Assembly: GCF_022201045.2 (NCBI RefSeq)
Contig: NC_068564.1
Span: 21,357,001 to 21,421,000 of the forward strand
Length of the DNA: 64,000 nt
Direction of reading: 5' to 3'
From: Citrus sinensis
Lineage: Eukaryota > Streptophyta > Magnoliopsida > Sapindales > Rutaceae
Position numbers and translations under genes: made by a program. The notes beneath the pieces are model-generated. The model was not told the origin of the DNA. It saw only the letters and a list, made by a program, of their open reading frames with translations, and did not search any database. Shown here piece after piece: positions 46,170 through 58,450 of the stretch (within the stretch, counting starts at the first letter, position 1; the number at the start of each line of letters is the position of its first letter).

Positions 46170-47896
46170 ATTCTATAATGCCGTAATGAAAATTACGGTA
46201 TCAATATTGTAGTAGATATAAATATCGTATATTATATGTAGAACTAGTAAATATAAAATAAAATTAATAAATTCATACAAGATTATTAATTATTTAAAAA
46301 ATTTACATTCTTTCTACGGAGTTTTAATGAAAAATATTTTATTCATTTACAAAAAAAAAATCTTTAATTAAATAAAGAAAAAAATTACTCATTAATTATA
46401 CAAAAAGTTATATTAAAAAAAAAGTGGAATATGTTTTATTGAATCGGTTTAACCATAAATTATATATTTATTCTAGAACATTTGTATACTTTTTCCCATT
46501 TTCTATAATAATATATATTCATTACACAAGTTAATTAAGTATAATTATTTATCTTAATATGGATCAAGTAACAACAAAATAAAAAAAAATTCTTATATTA
46601 CTAGACACATATATGATATATCAATAAAATTATATCTAATTTTGAGTTTTATGCATACTTCATGTAGTTTTAAATTTTTTACTTGTACTTATAAACAATT
46701 TAGGGTTGTTGTTCAAAAAAGTGTAAAAATATGTAAATTAACCTTATCTTACAATAACTATGAAAGATATTAAAATAATTTTTTTTCAAAATCCAATTTT
46801 GAGAATAAATTTCATCCTTAATAAAACATCACACGTATTACATAAACGCAAAACTACCATTATTCAATCTAAATAAAAAAATCAATAAATATATAAGGTA
46901 ATAAACATTATAGTGAGTTTTTATTTTTACAATTGTGAATTTTTTTTGTGCAGTAACTCTTATATTAATTTACTTATTTTACCTTTATTCATAAGTTTTA
47001 TGCATAATCTACAAAATTTATGTTTTAATTTGCACTTAATGTTGATTTACTCATTTTATATTATATTTGTAAGTTTTCATTTTATTTACCATAAATACAT
47101 CATTTTATTAGTTTTATAGTAATTTATTGTTTTACCTTCCTTTTACAAGTTTTATGTTATATTTTCAAATGTTTTATTTTACAGTTATTGTTGATTTAAT
47201 AGTTTTATTTTATATTTGTAAGTTTTTTATTTTGTTTACTATTAGTACATTAGTTTACTAGTTTTATATTAATTTACTTGTTTTACATTCCATTTTACAA
47301 GTCTTATATTTCATTTTCAAAATTTATATTTTTATTTTGCGATTAATGTTGATTTACTAGTTTACGTTATTTTCATAGATTTTTTATTTATTTACCAATT
47401 TTATTGTAATTTACTTGTTTTGCTTTTACTTTGCAAGTATTTTGTTTCATTTCCAAAATTTATCTTTTATTATATAGTTAATATTTATTAGTTTTAAGTT
47501 ATATTTGCAAGTTTTTGTTCTCATTACTAGTAATACATCAATTTACTAATTTTATATTAATTTAATTATTTTATCTTCCATTTACAAATCTTATATTTAA
47601 TTTCTAAAATTTATATTTTATTTTGCACTTAATATTTATTTATGAGTTTTATGTTATATTTGCAAGATATTGTTTCATTTACTAATAATACATCAATTTA
47701 CTAGTTTTATATTAATTTATTTTGTTTACCTTCTATTTATAACTCTTATGTTTAATTTCTAGAATTTATGTTTTATTTTACAATTAATGTTGATTTACAA
47801 GTTTTATGTTAAATTTACAAGTTTTATACTTCACTTACATAATTTATATTTAATTACGGTATTAATGTTGTAACTTTAATCACAACATCATAGAAT
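46170..47896. mobile_element. Inverted-repeat element with internal repeat array
   Basis: The left end ATTCTATAATGCCGTAATG with ATTACGGTATCAAT is matched, in inverse, by a right end ATTCTATGATGTTGTGATT with TTACAACATTAAT (roughly 70 percent by eye). The interior is extremely AT-rich and holds a tandem array. No transposase and no clear target duplication. Confidence 0.5.
46920..47870. repeat. Degenerate tandem array, unit about 150 bp, about six copies
   Basis: The anchor TTAATGTTGATTTA or variant recurs near 47040, 47187, 47346, 47479, 47627 and 47786. Between anchors the order is constant: TTTTATGTTATATTTGCAAG, a run of T with TTTACTA, TACATCAATTTACTAG, TTATATTAATTTACTTG, CCATTTACAA, TCTTATATT. 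Confidence 0.75.
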
Positions 47897-48551
47897 GACC
47901 CACAAGTTTCTTAGTTGTATTTTAAAATGTATGTATTTGTAAGTTTCAATTTAAATTTTAATGTACATATATGATTGTGACAATTTAAAAGAAAAATGAT
48001 AATAATTTAAAAAAATAGTTGAACTTGGCCTTTGGAAAACAAATTAAGAAACAAATAAGAGTGGAGCTTTTAACACACCTATAAAATTTTTATAACAAAC
48101 TTTTTTTAAAATTTTATTTCCTAAAATTCCCTGCGTTTTATTTATAAAATAAAAATCCATATATTAAAATTAACTAATTTTTTACCCTAAAACATTCTAT
48201 CTTAAAAGCTTTTATTTGTAAAATGCATATAAATTCTAAAATCCTAAATTATTCCTTCTTATTATATAATTTATATTTTCATAACACTAAACTCTTATAA
48301 TTTTCCCAAAAGAACGAAATGTTTGTTTAGAGAATAATTTATTTAATATTTAATTAAAAAAGAAAATGAAATAAATTATATTTGGTTATTTTAAAGAATT
48401 TCCATTGGAAAGGGGTTTTACAAGGAGTTCTGCCGGGTGTCAAGAGACCTACTCAACAAATAATTCTGTTTGGAAAAATGGGCCAAAGCCCAACTATGTT
48501 AGCCCAGCAAACATCAATTTAAAATCAACTAAAAAGTTCGGAAGCCACTCT

Positions 48552-48623
48552 TATCAGAGCCAGGTTTCGATCCTGGGACCTGTGGGTTATGGGCCCACCA
48601 CGCTTCCGCTGCGCCACTCTGAT
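48552..48623 (-). tRNA. Initiator tRNA-Met (CAT)
   Basis: 72-nt cloverleaf on the minus strand beginning ATCAGAGTGGCGCAGCGG, anticodon CAT at 48591-48589 within GGGCCCATAACCC, T-arm GATCGAAAC and end GGCTCTGATA. No intron. A1, the GGGCCC stem and the A-rich loop mark the initiator form. TTTTT at 48534-48530 on the minus strand is the Pol III terminator. Its 3' end is the primer used by plant pararetroviruses and copia elements, both present in this window. Confidence 0.96.
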
Positions 48624-49533
48624 TGCTGATTCATGGTTTCCCAGTTTTTAATGTTAACCAATCTGTAGCTAATTGACCCTCCACGTTTACGAGAGGGCAA
48701 ATTTCACAACACCCCAACATTCAAAGGACTCTTTTTTTCGTATATAATAATAAAGTTGTAGTTTTAACTTCTTTAAAGCATTTTCAAATATTTAAACAAA
48801 ATACAACTGAAACGAAAAAAACGTATTATTTTTTTATATTTTAAAGGGAAATTATTAATATTGGATTTTTTTTTAAATCAATTTAGGATTTTCACAGTAA
48901 TGTTTTTGCTCCAATTAATTTATTTCCTCTATTTAATTAACAGTTATTTGATGGATAAACAAAGTTTCGTAGGCTTAACTCAAGGGGGAAAGTGTCAATG
49001 AACCTTTTGATAAGGAGCTTAATTTAATTTTTAACTAATATAATCATAATGCTCATCGCAAAGAGTGAATGGATAAAAAGCAATACTCAAAAATTATAGG
49101 AATTAACGACTTTCTCATAATTAAAAAGCCAATTTATAAACATATTAAGATGTAATAAAGTTTTATCAAAAAAAAAAATTGATGATGATATACAATGGCA
49201 CATATGGCAATGAAAAAGCTCCGAAAGTAGAAAAATCAAAATCAAAGAGTTGAAAGAATAAATTGTATATTCTGATTATATATGGTGGCATGATTTGAAT
49301 ATCTACTGAGCCTAGAATAGGCGGGATCTACTAATATTTTGAATTAAATTATCATAAACCATAGGCAGGTGAGGAACTTAAATTGTGAATCTAAGATTAT
49401 TCCCAGCACTCGACCAAGAAAGGTTTGCATTAGATTTGTTATTTAACCTCTATTGTTGTGTCAACATTCTATGAAAACAGAACACTACTTAATATTAATT
49501 CTTAGCCATAGCAAGATAATAAATATTCCTCAC
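48624..49533. other. AT-rich intergenic spacer
   Basis: No gene or recognised repeat between the tRNA and the hAT-like element. The stretch 47897-48551 on the other side of the tRNA is likewise empty. Confidence 0.5.
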
Positions 49534-50148
49534 TAGAGCTGGCAAAATTTGACAGGATCCTATTACTCGATACAAATACAACACAAATAAATGGGTTTGA
49601 ATCGTTAAATTTGATACAATTATTAAATGGGTTGGGTCCGGTTGACATGATTTTTTTCCGTGTTAGTTTAGAGTTAAAATTCTTGACTCATTTACCCGAA
49701 TAATGATACAATTATATTTTTTTAAATTAATTTTTAGGTTCTTATTATTAAAACTCAAATATTGGATATAATTATCTCTTTTTATTTTTTTTGGAAGAGT
49801 AGATATATACACAGTGTTTTATTTATAAAATTTTATATAAATTTAGAACTTTAATAGTGTAAGTGTGTAAAATATTGGTACACCTGTATACTTTATGATA
49901 TTAAATTTACATATATATAATTAAAAATTTTAATAGTGTAAATGTGTAATATTTGGGGGGGTGTGCAACATTTGTTAAATATATAGATATTAAACGGGTG
50001 GGTAACCCGTTTATTTTCCGTGTCGGGTTTGAGTCTCAATATTTTCAATAAATTATTAAATGGATCGAGTTTGGGTCAATCTAAATTTGACATGAAATAA
50101 AACTGACACGACACAAATACGACCCGATGGCCTATTTTACCAGCTCGA
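49534..50148. mobile_element. Non-autonomous hAT-like element
   Basis: 615 bp with inverted ends TAGAGCTGGCAAAAT and ATTTTACCAGCTCGA, flanked by TTCCTCAC (49526-49533) and ATCCTCAC (50149-50156), an 8-bp duplication with one change. Subterminal GGGTTGGGTCCGG and GACCCGATGG motifs are typical of this group. No transposase. Confidence 0.8.
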
Positions 50149-53100
50149 ATCCTCACCTTATAATTAATAATCTTAAGTTCAAAATATTTTCTAAAGAGAA
50201 AACTCAATTGTAATAGACTGAAACCTTGCATTGTACTAGGTTATATATAGAATGTGTATTACGTACAAATTGGTTGTGATACCAGGGACAGTGGTCGTTA
50301 TCCAATCGTACGTGAATATGGTTCTTAAAACTTTAAAAGTCTAAAAACATAAACCATATACGTGTCACATAATTAAACATAGCAAATTTGTTGTGAGCAC
50401 CTTCTTTTTTTTTTTTTATTAATGCGGACATACTATTAAGTTGTGCAACTTAATAAAGTTAGTTTTAAATGCACAATAAAGTAATGCAGTTTAATAATAT
50501 TAAAATCTAATGTTATTAAATCGCATAGGTTAAAAGCGTATTCAAATGAAAAAAAAATGAGAGTGTTTGCACTAGAGGACTATATACACACTCACACTCA
50601 TGCACATACCTCGCATAACATGTCGTGTTTGTGCTACAATAGTTGCTGCATTAGTGCCACATTATCTAAACCAGAGTGTGAATCAAGTTTGCTTAATGCT
50701 ACAGTTTGCCGCATTAGCTGGCTTTCGTCTATACATACATACGTACGTACATACATATATAATGAATAAAAATAAAATTTTGATTTTACATTAAATTACT
50801 TAATGATATTAATTTTTATTTTCTTTTATTTTAACATTATAAAAATTAGTATATATTAATAAATTATCATGTATTACTCAATAATATTATATTATATTAT
50901 ATTTTTATTTTTATATTAAGTATATAAAAGTAAAATTAAATATTACATCATTTAATTATATTATATTATAATAACTAATATGTAAAAATTAATTATTATT
51001 AAATAATTTAATATATCTGATAATAAATACGTAAATATTAATTAATATAAATTTAAAATTAATAGTAGTATAAATAATGATATAAAATATTATTATATAT
51101 AATACAATCCTTGCTGCACCAATCATCATATTGCATTATAATAAGATATACCATAATGTAATACACCATAATCCAATATAGCTAATGTAATGCAATATAA
51201 TATGTCAAACGTACCCTTACTATTTTAATCTATCTAATGGTAATCCCTTCGATATAGCCCAACATTTTGCTAAGTGTGACTCAATTTTGAATTTTGATGT
51301 TGACAATCAAGTCAAAAATTTTTTTTTCACTATATTTACAATTAGACTAGCCTTTTTTTATTAAATTTGAAACATAGGAGAGGATAGGAGGAACAAAATT
51401 AGAAAAGAATCATAATCCATGAACTAAAACCCCTGATTAATTATATCCTATTTTCCTTTGGTTGATTTTATTTATTTTAAAATATTTTGATGAGGTTTCA
51501 TCACTCTTTTGAATATTTACTTTAACGAGTTTAGTTTAGCTTTTGGTGAATTGATTTTCGTGCGGTTATTGAGACTTAGGTTCATTATTTTGAATTAGAT
51601 GTTCTAGATAGAAATTATTAGATAAGGGATACCGCACTTTAATAAAATGCGGAATAAACTATTATAATATTACATACTGTAGAATAGACTTTTACTAAAA
51701 CTCATTTATAACCCATATTTTACTGAAATACGAAACAACTCAGTTTTTTTTTTTTTTTAAATAAACACAAGTCCGTAAATTTTGTTACTACTACCAATGC
51801 TATGGAGTAACCTTGAAGGTTAATGCGTAAGTTTAAGCCCAACGTTCAAAACTCCTGTTACATCTATCAACTTTAAAAAGAGCAGAAAGTCTACAAGTGA
51901 CGCATGCATTTTTCAAATTAATTATAGTGCATGCAAGCAAAATTTTATCAGGTATATATATACCCTAATATTGAAAATGATCAGTCACGATGAGAAGAAA
52001 AAAAACTTCACAACGCATATCTTTAAAAATTTACGTTTTGACCCTCTATATGTATGAATTATTTATTTTGGACTACCCAATGGTTTAGTTTAAGCATTTA
52101 CGTTGAACCAAAAACCCGTTAACATACGTGCCTACATATGTCTTACTAGTCTACTTACCGATTTAAAAAACTACAGATAAATGCCTACGTCTTATTATCA
52201 GTCCTAATGGGTCATGTTAAGATTTTATCTTTTTGGAAAATTATATCTAGCAACCAGTTCAAATTAACTCCTCCATCCGTTGGGAGCTCATGATACTTCC
52301 TCCAATAGCGTATGTATGGCAGTATGGGTACCTTTAGGTTCATAGATTAAGGGAACGAAAGGTGTAACTCCAAGAAATTTCCTTGGATTCAGATCTCCGA
52401 ACTAGTTACACGTGTTAAATAAAACAAATAATGACAACTAAAAAATTTTGAGAGTTACTAATGAAGTTTTGCATGCCCTTGATCCACAAACCATTGTGCC
52501 TAAAAATGCAAATGGTAGGTATATATTTAGAAAATTTTCAGTCTAGAATTTTAAAATACGAAAAATTTGGGGAAGTTTTAAAATGTTGCGGTTTTAATGT
52601 TTTAATTTCATAATGCTTTAAAACCGTGTAGTTTTAAAGATTTTTCAGATTTTTTCACACTTTAAAATTCTAAACCAGTTATAACTAAATACTAGAGTAA
52701 TTTTATAATGAGTGATCCTTAAGTTATTAAAGTAAGAGATAAATTAAAAGATAAAAAACACACACTCTAACACACTGCATCACAAAATACACTATAATGA
52801 AGTGTGTGTTCTGCTTGACTTTAATTAACACCGTTCATATCATAATTCTTATAGTTAGCCTCAATAAGTGCCATCCACTAAGTAAACAAGTCATAATGGT
52901 CGAGACATGAACAAAGGTCTTGTGCTCAAGTCATAGCTAGGGCAGCGTCAAGTGGTGCGGGGAGGGACTGAAGTCCTTGCTGACAGGAAAAAAAATTAAA
53001 ATTATTATTTTTTAAGTTTATGAAATCTTTTAAGTACAAACGTTATCGCATCCTAGTTGTTTCTTTACATTTTCTTACCTTAAAAATCAGAATTTATAAT

Positions 53101-54106
53101 TTTTGTATTATAATAGATTCTTTTATTTTTCTCTTATTGTTAATTTTCTTATCAAATTAATTAAGACAATTTATGATAATTTCTTTCTCTTATTTCTTTC
53201 AATTGTTAAAGAATTTTTCACCACGACCAAGTCCATCGACAAATTACATCTGCAAGCTCATAATAGAACTAAAATTAAAAGTTTTCGAGATTCTAAATCA
53301 TTTCAAATTAATAGTTCAATCTACATAATAAGATAGATAATGAGACATTTAGAGAACTTTAACGTATAACTAAGTATCATTGTTAATAGACAGACTAGTA
53401 AATCGTTAGAAGTTTCAAGTAAGCCATTAAAAAATTTAAACAATATCACGTGAAGAATGAAATTTATAATTTTGGCACTTAACAAGAATAATGCTATAAA
53501 CTTAGCCTCTTTAATATTTAATTTTTGCCACAGCCACTGGCTATGGGTTTGGACCATGGCGTTCATAGCTCTAGGTCCGGGGCTTAACCTTTGTTTCTTG
53601 ATTATATAGCTCACTTGACTTTGATGAATGGTGCTTATGAGCATTGTCATTGTGAAAAAAATTTTAGGCTCAACTTTAGCTAGCCATCTTCCTTTAATTT
53701 TTTTTTTTTTTTTATGCAACGGGGATGATAATTGACAGTAGTACTCAAGTTGAATTTGGTTTTGGGAGTTAGGCCATGTTTAATGGTAAAATAAAAAAAA
53801 TATGTTATAAATTAAAAAATGAATAATGTGTGGTGAATATAACTTTTAGATTCTAATTTTGATAAGAGTAGCAACGTTGTTAGTGTAATTTTGATAAGAA
53901 TAATTACGATCCTCATGGAAACAAATTAATTAATGTGAGTTAAGGGAAAAAGGAGAAAAACAATGAAAGATACTCTTCCAAAATAAAAAATAAAAATAAA
54001 ATAACAATGCAATAAACTTTCTTTTATACTGTTTCTACAATTTAATATTCTTCCAGACGATTAAAGGAAAAAAAAAACAGAAGAATAAACAATTAGTTAA
54101 TAGAAG
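50149..54106. other. Intergenic region without recognised genes
   Basis: AT-rich. Contains a short ACAT/ACGT tetranucleotide run at 50730-50757 and a partial relative of the 61925-62073 foldback element at about 52693-52770. The frame at 53321-53719 (132 residues, minus) shows no domain and is Lys-rich at one end because of a poly-T tract. Confidence 0.5.
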
Positions 54107-54763
54107 TCAAAACTTTAGTCTTCTTAATGAAGTAATGCATGTCCCCGAACCACCCACCATCGTCCCTGTGGTCATGTTTGATGAAAAATCAACCTTAACT
54201 TGCTCACATGAAGCCGTCATCAGCCCAGACTTGAAATCCTGTCCCTCAATCTCAACAACAGTTCTCACGGCCACAGTAAAGTTGACGGCGGCGCTCGACG
54301 TCAAATCATCAGCAATGGCATCAGCAAGGGCAGGGTTGATATACGCAGAGGATACATCAATATTTGCATGTATAAGTCTCTTGCGTCGATCCCTATTATA
54401 CTCAAACAAGGGAGATTTAAAAACCCTAGACGAGATCTTTAAGCCCCTGTATAAAACTGAAACCTCAACATCTCCATAGTAAGTGTTGGAATTGCTACAA
54501 TGGATGTTACAATCCTCAAAGTCAATGGCAGAGAATACGATGTTCCAATTGGATGTAATTTGAGATGAACAAGATATGTTGAAGGGAGATACAATCAACG
54601 AATCGACTTCAAACTTTAAATTTGTACGAGAAGGCACGGTGGCAGAAAATATGAAACCAGTAATTGATAATGATATCAATAGACAAATTAAGAAAACGGG
54701 GTATATGAGAGAATCTCGGCGATTTTGACAAGGTGGAGATGTAACCTGCTGCTGGAGAGCCAT
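54107..54763 (-). CDS. LEA_2 / NDR1-HIN1-like membrane protein
   Basis: 218 residues from MALQQQVTSPP. The open frame extends to 54868, but a TATA-like TTATATAT on the minus strand (54822-54829) lies inside that extension, so the inner start is chosen. Layout: short cytosolic tail with a Cys-Gln-Asn-Arg-Arg stretch, one membrane anchor (VFLICLLISLSITGFIF), then an LEA_2-type beta domain (LKFEVDSLIVSPFNIS, NWNIVFSAIDFEDCNIHC, VEVSVLYRGLKISSRVFKSP, VNFTVAVRTVVEIEGQDF) ending in a Cys pair (ASCEQV, GSGTC). Family members sit in the plasma membrane and several act in defence, but no specific role can be read here. Single exon. A diverged, broken paralogue lies 4 kb away on the same strand. Confidence 0.82.
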   Translation of the reverse strand: MALQQQVTSPPCQNRRDSLIYPVFLICLLISLSITGFIFSATVPSRTNLKFEVDSLIVSPFNISCSSQITSNWNIVFSAIDFEDCNIHCSNSNTYYGDVEVSVLYRGLKISSRVFKSPLFEYNRDRRKRLIHANIDVSSAYINPALADAIADDLTSSAAVNFTVAVRTVVEIEGQDFKSGLMTASCEQVKVDFSSNMTTGTMVGGSGTCITSLRRLKF

Positions 54764-54821
54764 TGATGGGCAATTGTGAAGGTGGTAGCTATTATAATAT
54801 TGCGTGAGAGTGATGAACAAG

Positions 54822-54829
54822 ATATATAA
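54822..54829 (-). promoter_or_regulatory. TATA-like box of the LEA_2 gene
   Basis: Minus strand TTATATAT about 60 bases before the preferred start; supports the inner Met. Confidence 0.4.
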
Positions 54830-54868
54830 AGAGAAATAGAAAAGAAGGGTACTTATGATTATGTGCAT

Positions 54869-57009
54869 GATTAATTAGATAGAATCCGTTCGTCAAGTTT
54901 AATTCAAATCATATTAGAATTAGAATTTAGTTTACTTTTATGGCCCTTCAATTATTAGTTAGAAGAGTATGTCAAATCTTGTATAGACATTGATTAAAAA
55001 AAAAGATAGATATAGTTTCAAAATACTAGTACATAACTTTATGTAGTGTTGGGAATATTTTCAAACAACTTTAGAAAAATTTTACTCCATTTTAAACCTT
55101 CAATATGGCATAGCATTTGTTTTTACACCATACAATTAATTATTTTGTTTTAAGGATTAAGGTACTAAGTATATAAAGAGAGAACTGATGATGGAGAAGA
55201 ATAGTTAATAGCTAATAAGTGGTCATAGAGTATAACAAGCATATTTGTATTCGATTGGAATTAGACCATGCGATAGGAGGAGCCCGAGTCCTAATCAGAG
55301 TAAAGCATTTTCTTTTATTTTGTGATTTAAAAATAATCTTTTATTTATATTAAATATTTATTTTGAATTAAATTTTTTTGAAGATATTTTAAATGAAATA
55401 AATAATTTAAAAGAGAGATAAAATTCGAGAAAGTATTTTTTAATATTTTGAGATGCGCTTCACAGTGTTGCGCTTCTGTGGAAGCTTTCAACACGTTAGT
55501 GAATGTGCTCTACTTATAATGCATATTGATTAATTATCTAATGCTGTTGAAAATAATGAATGTATTTGTTTGAAAATAAGCATGATTGTTCTTATTGATC
55601 CATGTGATAATCATGGTGAATTAATTTGTAAATTATACTAGTATATCACATGCAATTATTTTATTGAGAACACAATAAGATATTTAAAATATATTGGGAT
55701 TACTAAAGCCTAGCGTAGTATTATGAATGTATGCATGTTTACGAAAATTCTTTCAAAAAGATGGTAAGGGTCTAAGAAAATTTGGTATTTAAGTGAGACT
55801 ATCCAGTCCCCACCTCTTTTCTGAAAATTTTCTTGATGCATTATTCATGTGAACAGATGTATGAAAATTGCTTTATTCCCATTATGTTTATAAATTCTTA
55901 GTGGGAGTTTTATTATTATTAAAATTCTGAGAATAAATAATAATTCAACCAAATATTTTACGCAATAGAATAAAATTATGTTAATATAATGTTTGGAAAT
56001 GATTATGATTGGAAGCCTCAACGACCTTTTGATTCCAATCCTTACATTAACTTTTCATTAATTTGGTTTGTGGTTGCAACAAAATATATTAAATGTGTGT
56101 GAATTAAATGAAGATTATGCTAGCATTGATTGTCTCTTTGATTGAATATACTGGAATATGTTGTGTACAAATTAAATGGAAAAAGTATTCATGCTTTAAA
56201 CAAATACCAATTTTGAGCTTGAGCATAAGAAGCATTTTATGGGATTTTACAAAAGCCTCGTATACTTGCATCTTATTGCTGAGTAACATGCATTATGCCC
56301 TTATTAATGACTCTAAGAAATATTAGGTTGCTCATATACGAGAGCTCAAACATGCTAGACACATTGTAATTGACAATGTTATCTAGATACATTGTAATTG
56401 ACAATGTTAGGTCTAGGCAATAAAATGTCCAACCTTAGTAGTTAGGACAGTATAGAATTTTATATTATACGTAGCCCTAGGGATTTGAAGATTAAAGCAA
56501 GAGGCAGCTAAAACTTCTAATCAAATATGTGTTTCTTGGATTTGGAAGATGAGTACCTAGAGGCAGCTAATATTTCCAATTAACTGTATATTACTAAGTC
56601 CAACTATAGAAGATGAGCGCCTAGGGGTAATGCTTCCAGCAAAATTCATATAATTGATTCCAATTTAAGAAGATAAGCGCTTAGAAGCAGCTAATGCTTC
56701 TAAAATTAACCTAACAAGGAGTTTGGCTTGAAGAGATGGGTTAGTCTCTTCTAGTGGGAGTTAAGGACTTGATCCTAATCTAATGACCAAATGCTAAGAA
56801 AAGCCGCAATGCATGGATGGCTACTAAAGAGTAATAATAGACATGTTCAAATTTATATTATGCACTATTATTGTGAATTTGTGATAAAATATGAAACTTA
56901 AGGTATTCTTATACATTATAGTACCAAAATCAATATGTATTCACTTCAATATGATTTAGGTTATGATAAAATACTATGATATTTATGTTATTTGATATAT
57001 ATATTATTT
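54869..57009. other. Intergenic region with retroelement-like debris
   Basis: No gene. The tract 55500-56800 has phrases typical of old plant retroelement non-coding DNA (CTAGTGGGAGTTAAGGACTTG) but no ORF or LTR pair could be shown. It includes the 60-bp tandem repeat listed separately. Confidence 0.4.
56482..56706. repeat. Tandem repeat, unit about 60 bp, four copies
   Basis: Each unit carries GAAGATGAGCGCCTAG-like text, GAGGCAGCTAATGCTTCC-like text and an AT-rich tail with TTGGATTTG or TTCCAATTT. The four copies are diverged from one another. Confidence 0.8.
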
Positions 57010-57135
57010 ATTTAGCATTTCAAATTTAATAAGGATACAAATGTAAAACTATATGTTTTCATTCTTTTGAAAGTTGAAAAAAAAAATTAATACTTATTCC
57101 AGAGATTCAGACGGAAAAAACAGACATATTCAAAT
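57010..57135. mobile_element. Fragment of the 27-kb hAT-like MITE
   Basis: Inverse of about 27290-27425: shares TTTAATAAGGATACAAATGT, AAAGTTGAAAAAAA, AATACTTATT and GATTCAGACG-AAAAAACA. Only one terminal part is present. Confidence 0.7.
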
Positions 57136-57334
57136 TCATACTAAAGAGTAATAATAGAGTCACAACCACCTTGTGTCATGAGGTGATTAGTTGTATAAAA
57201 TCATCATAGGCCCATATAATTAAAAAAACGATTAATATCACTTTTCACCAAATCTCTTAATGTCATAATTAATTACAAAAAAAAGGGTTTATTAAGAATT
57301 CAGAAAACAAATGCTATCTTAATTAATGTAAGAG

Positions 57335-57872
57335 AAAGGAACACTTACAACCAAAGTTTGGGAAAATAGTTACAAAGATTCTCAAGTTTTCAAAAAGGGA
57401 TAAATATAAAAATTATTATATTTATAAATATGTATCAAAATTTTAAATTACTATATTTATTTTAATAACAGATTTATATTTATTATAAAGATTTTAAGTA
57501 AATCTTTGGGTTAAATATATTTTACAATTAATAAAATATCTCCCTATTTCTAATATTAAAATTATTTTGGATATTATTTTGTACATAATGTCTAAAGTAA
57601 TTTTAATTAATTTATTTTAATAATATGTTTCTATATATTATTAAAATTACTTTAACATAATAAGATAGCTCTAATAGATTGTAAAATATTAAAATTATTT
57701 TAAAATGTATATATTATTACATTTATGTTAATGCCTATATTTATTATAGATTTTTTTTAGGGTTTATAAAGTCAAAGGGTGTTATGATCTAAAGGTGTTT
57801 TGATGTCCCTTATTAAAACTTAGGGGGTCTTTGTAACTATTTTTCCAAACCTTAGGGGTACAAATGTCCTTT
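57335..57872. mobile_element. MITE with long inverted ends
   Basis: About 540 bp; the ends share, in inverse, AAGTTTGGGAAAATAGTTAC / GGTTTGGAAAAATAGTTAC, AAGTTTT and AGGGA blocks over about 60 bp. No coding frame; target duplication not clear. Confidence 0.6.
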
Positions 57873-58450
57873 ATTCTTAGTGTAATGTGTTTATGTGTTG
57901 AATTAAAAAAAAAAAAGAGTAATTAACTAAATCATCAATCATATATAAACCTTGGAAAAGATAATAGGTCAGTAGAAGAGAACCGAGATCCCAAAATATA
58001 CCGGAAAACTGATGCCAACCAAATGACTCATTCGCTGATTAATTAAAATCTAAAAAAACCCAACACGGCCGGACTAGAAAAATGTTCGACGTGAAATCGA
58101 AATGTATACTTTTGTAGCAACCATCTATATATATTTAGGGAATTATTACTATAATTATCTTTAGTATCTATAGGTTCGTTCGGGTATATATTACATGGAC
58201 TGAAGAAAATAGAAAGAAGAATAAAATAGTGACAAATTATATAATTTAGCTTCTCAAAAACAAATTCACTAAAGAGAGTTACGATAAAACAATGCAAGAA
58301 ACTCTCCAAGTAAAGGAGAATAACAATTCTATTTTCTTAAAAAAAAAAAAAAAAGATAAAGGGGTAGTCGAAACTTAAATCAATTTTTCAACCTGTGTTT
58401 TCTCTGAAGTCGAACTTTAGTGGCCAGCCAAATATTAATAAATCCAAAAA

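Noticed and set aside
53321..53719. 132-residue minus-strand frame
   Set aside because: N-terminus is translated from a poly-T tract and no family motif is seen.
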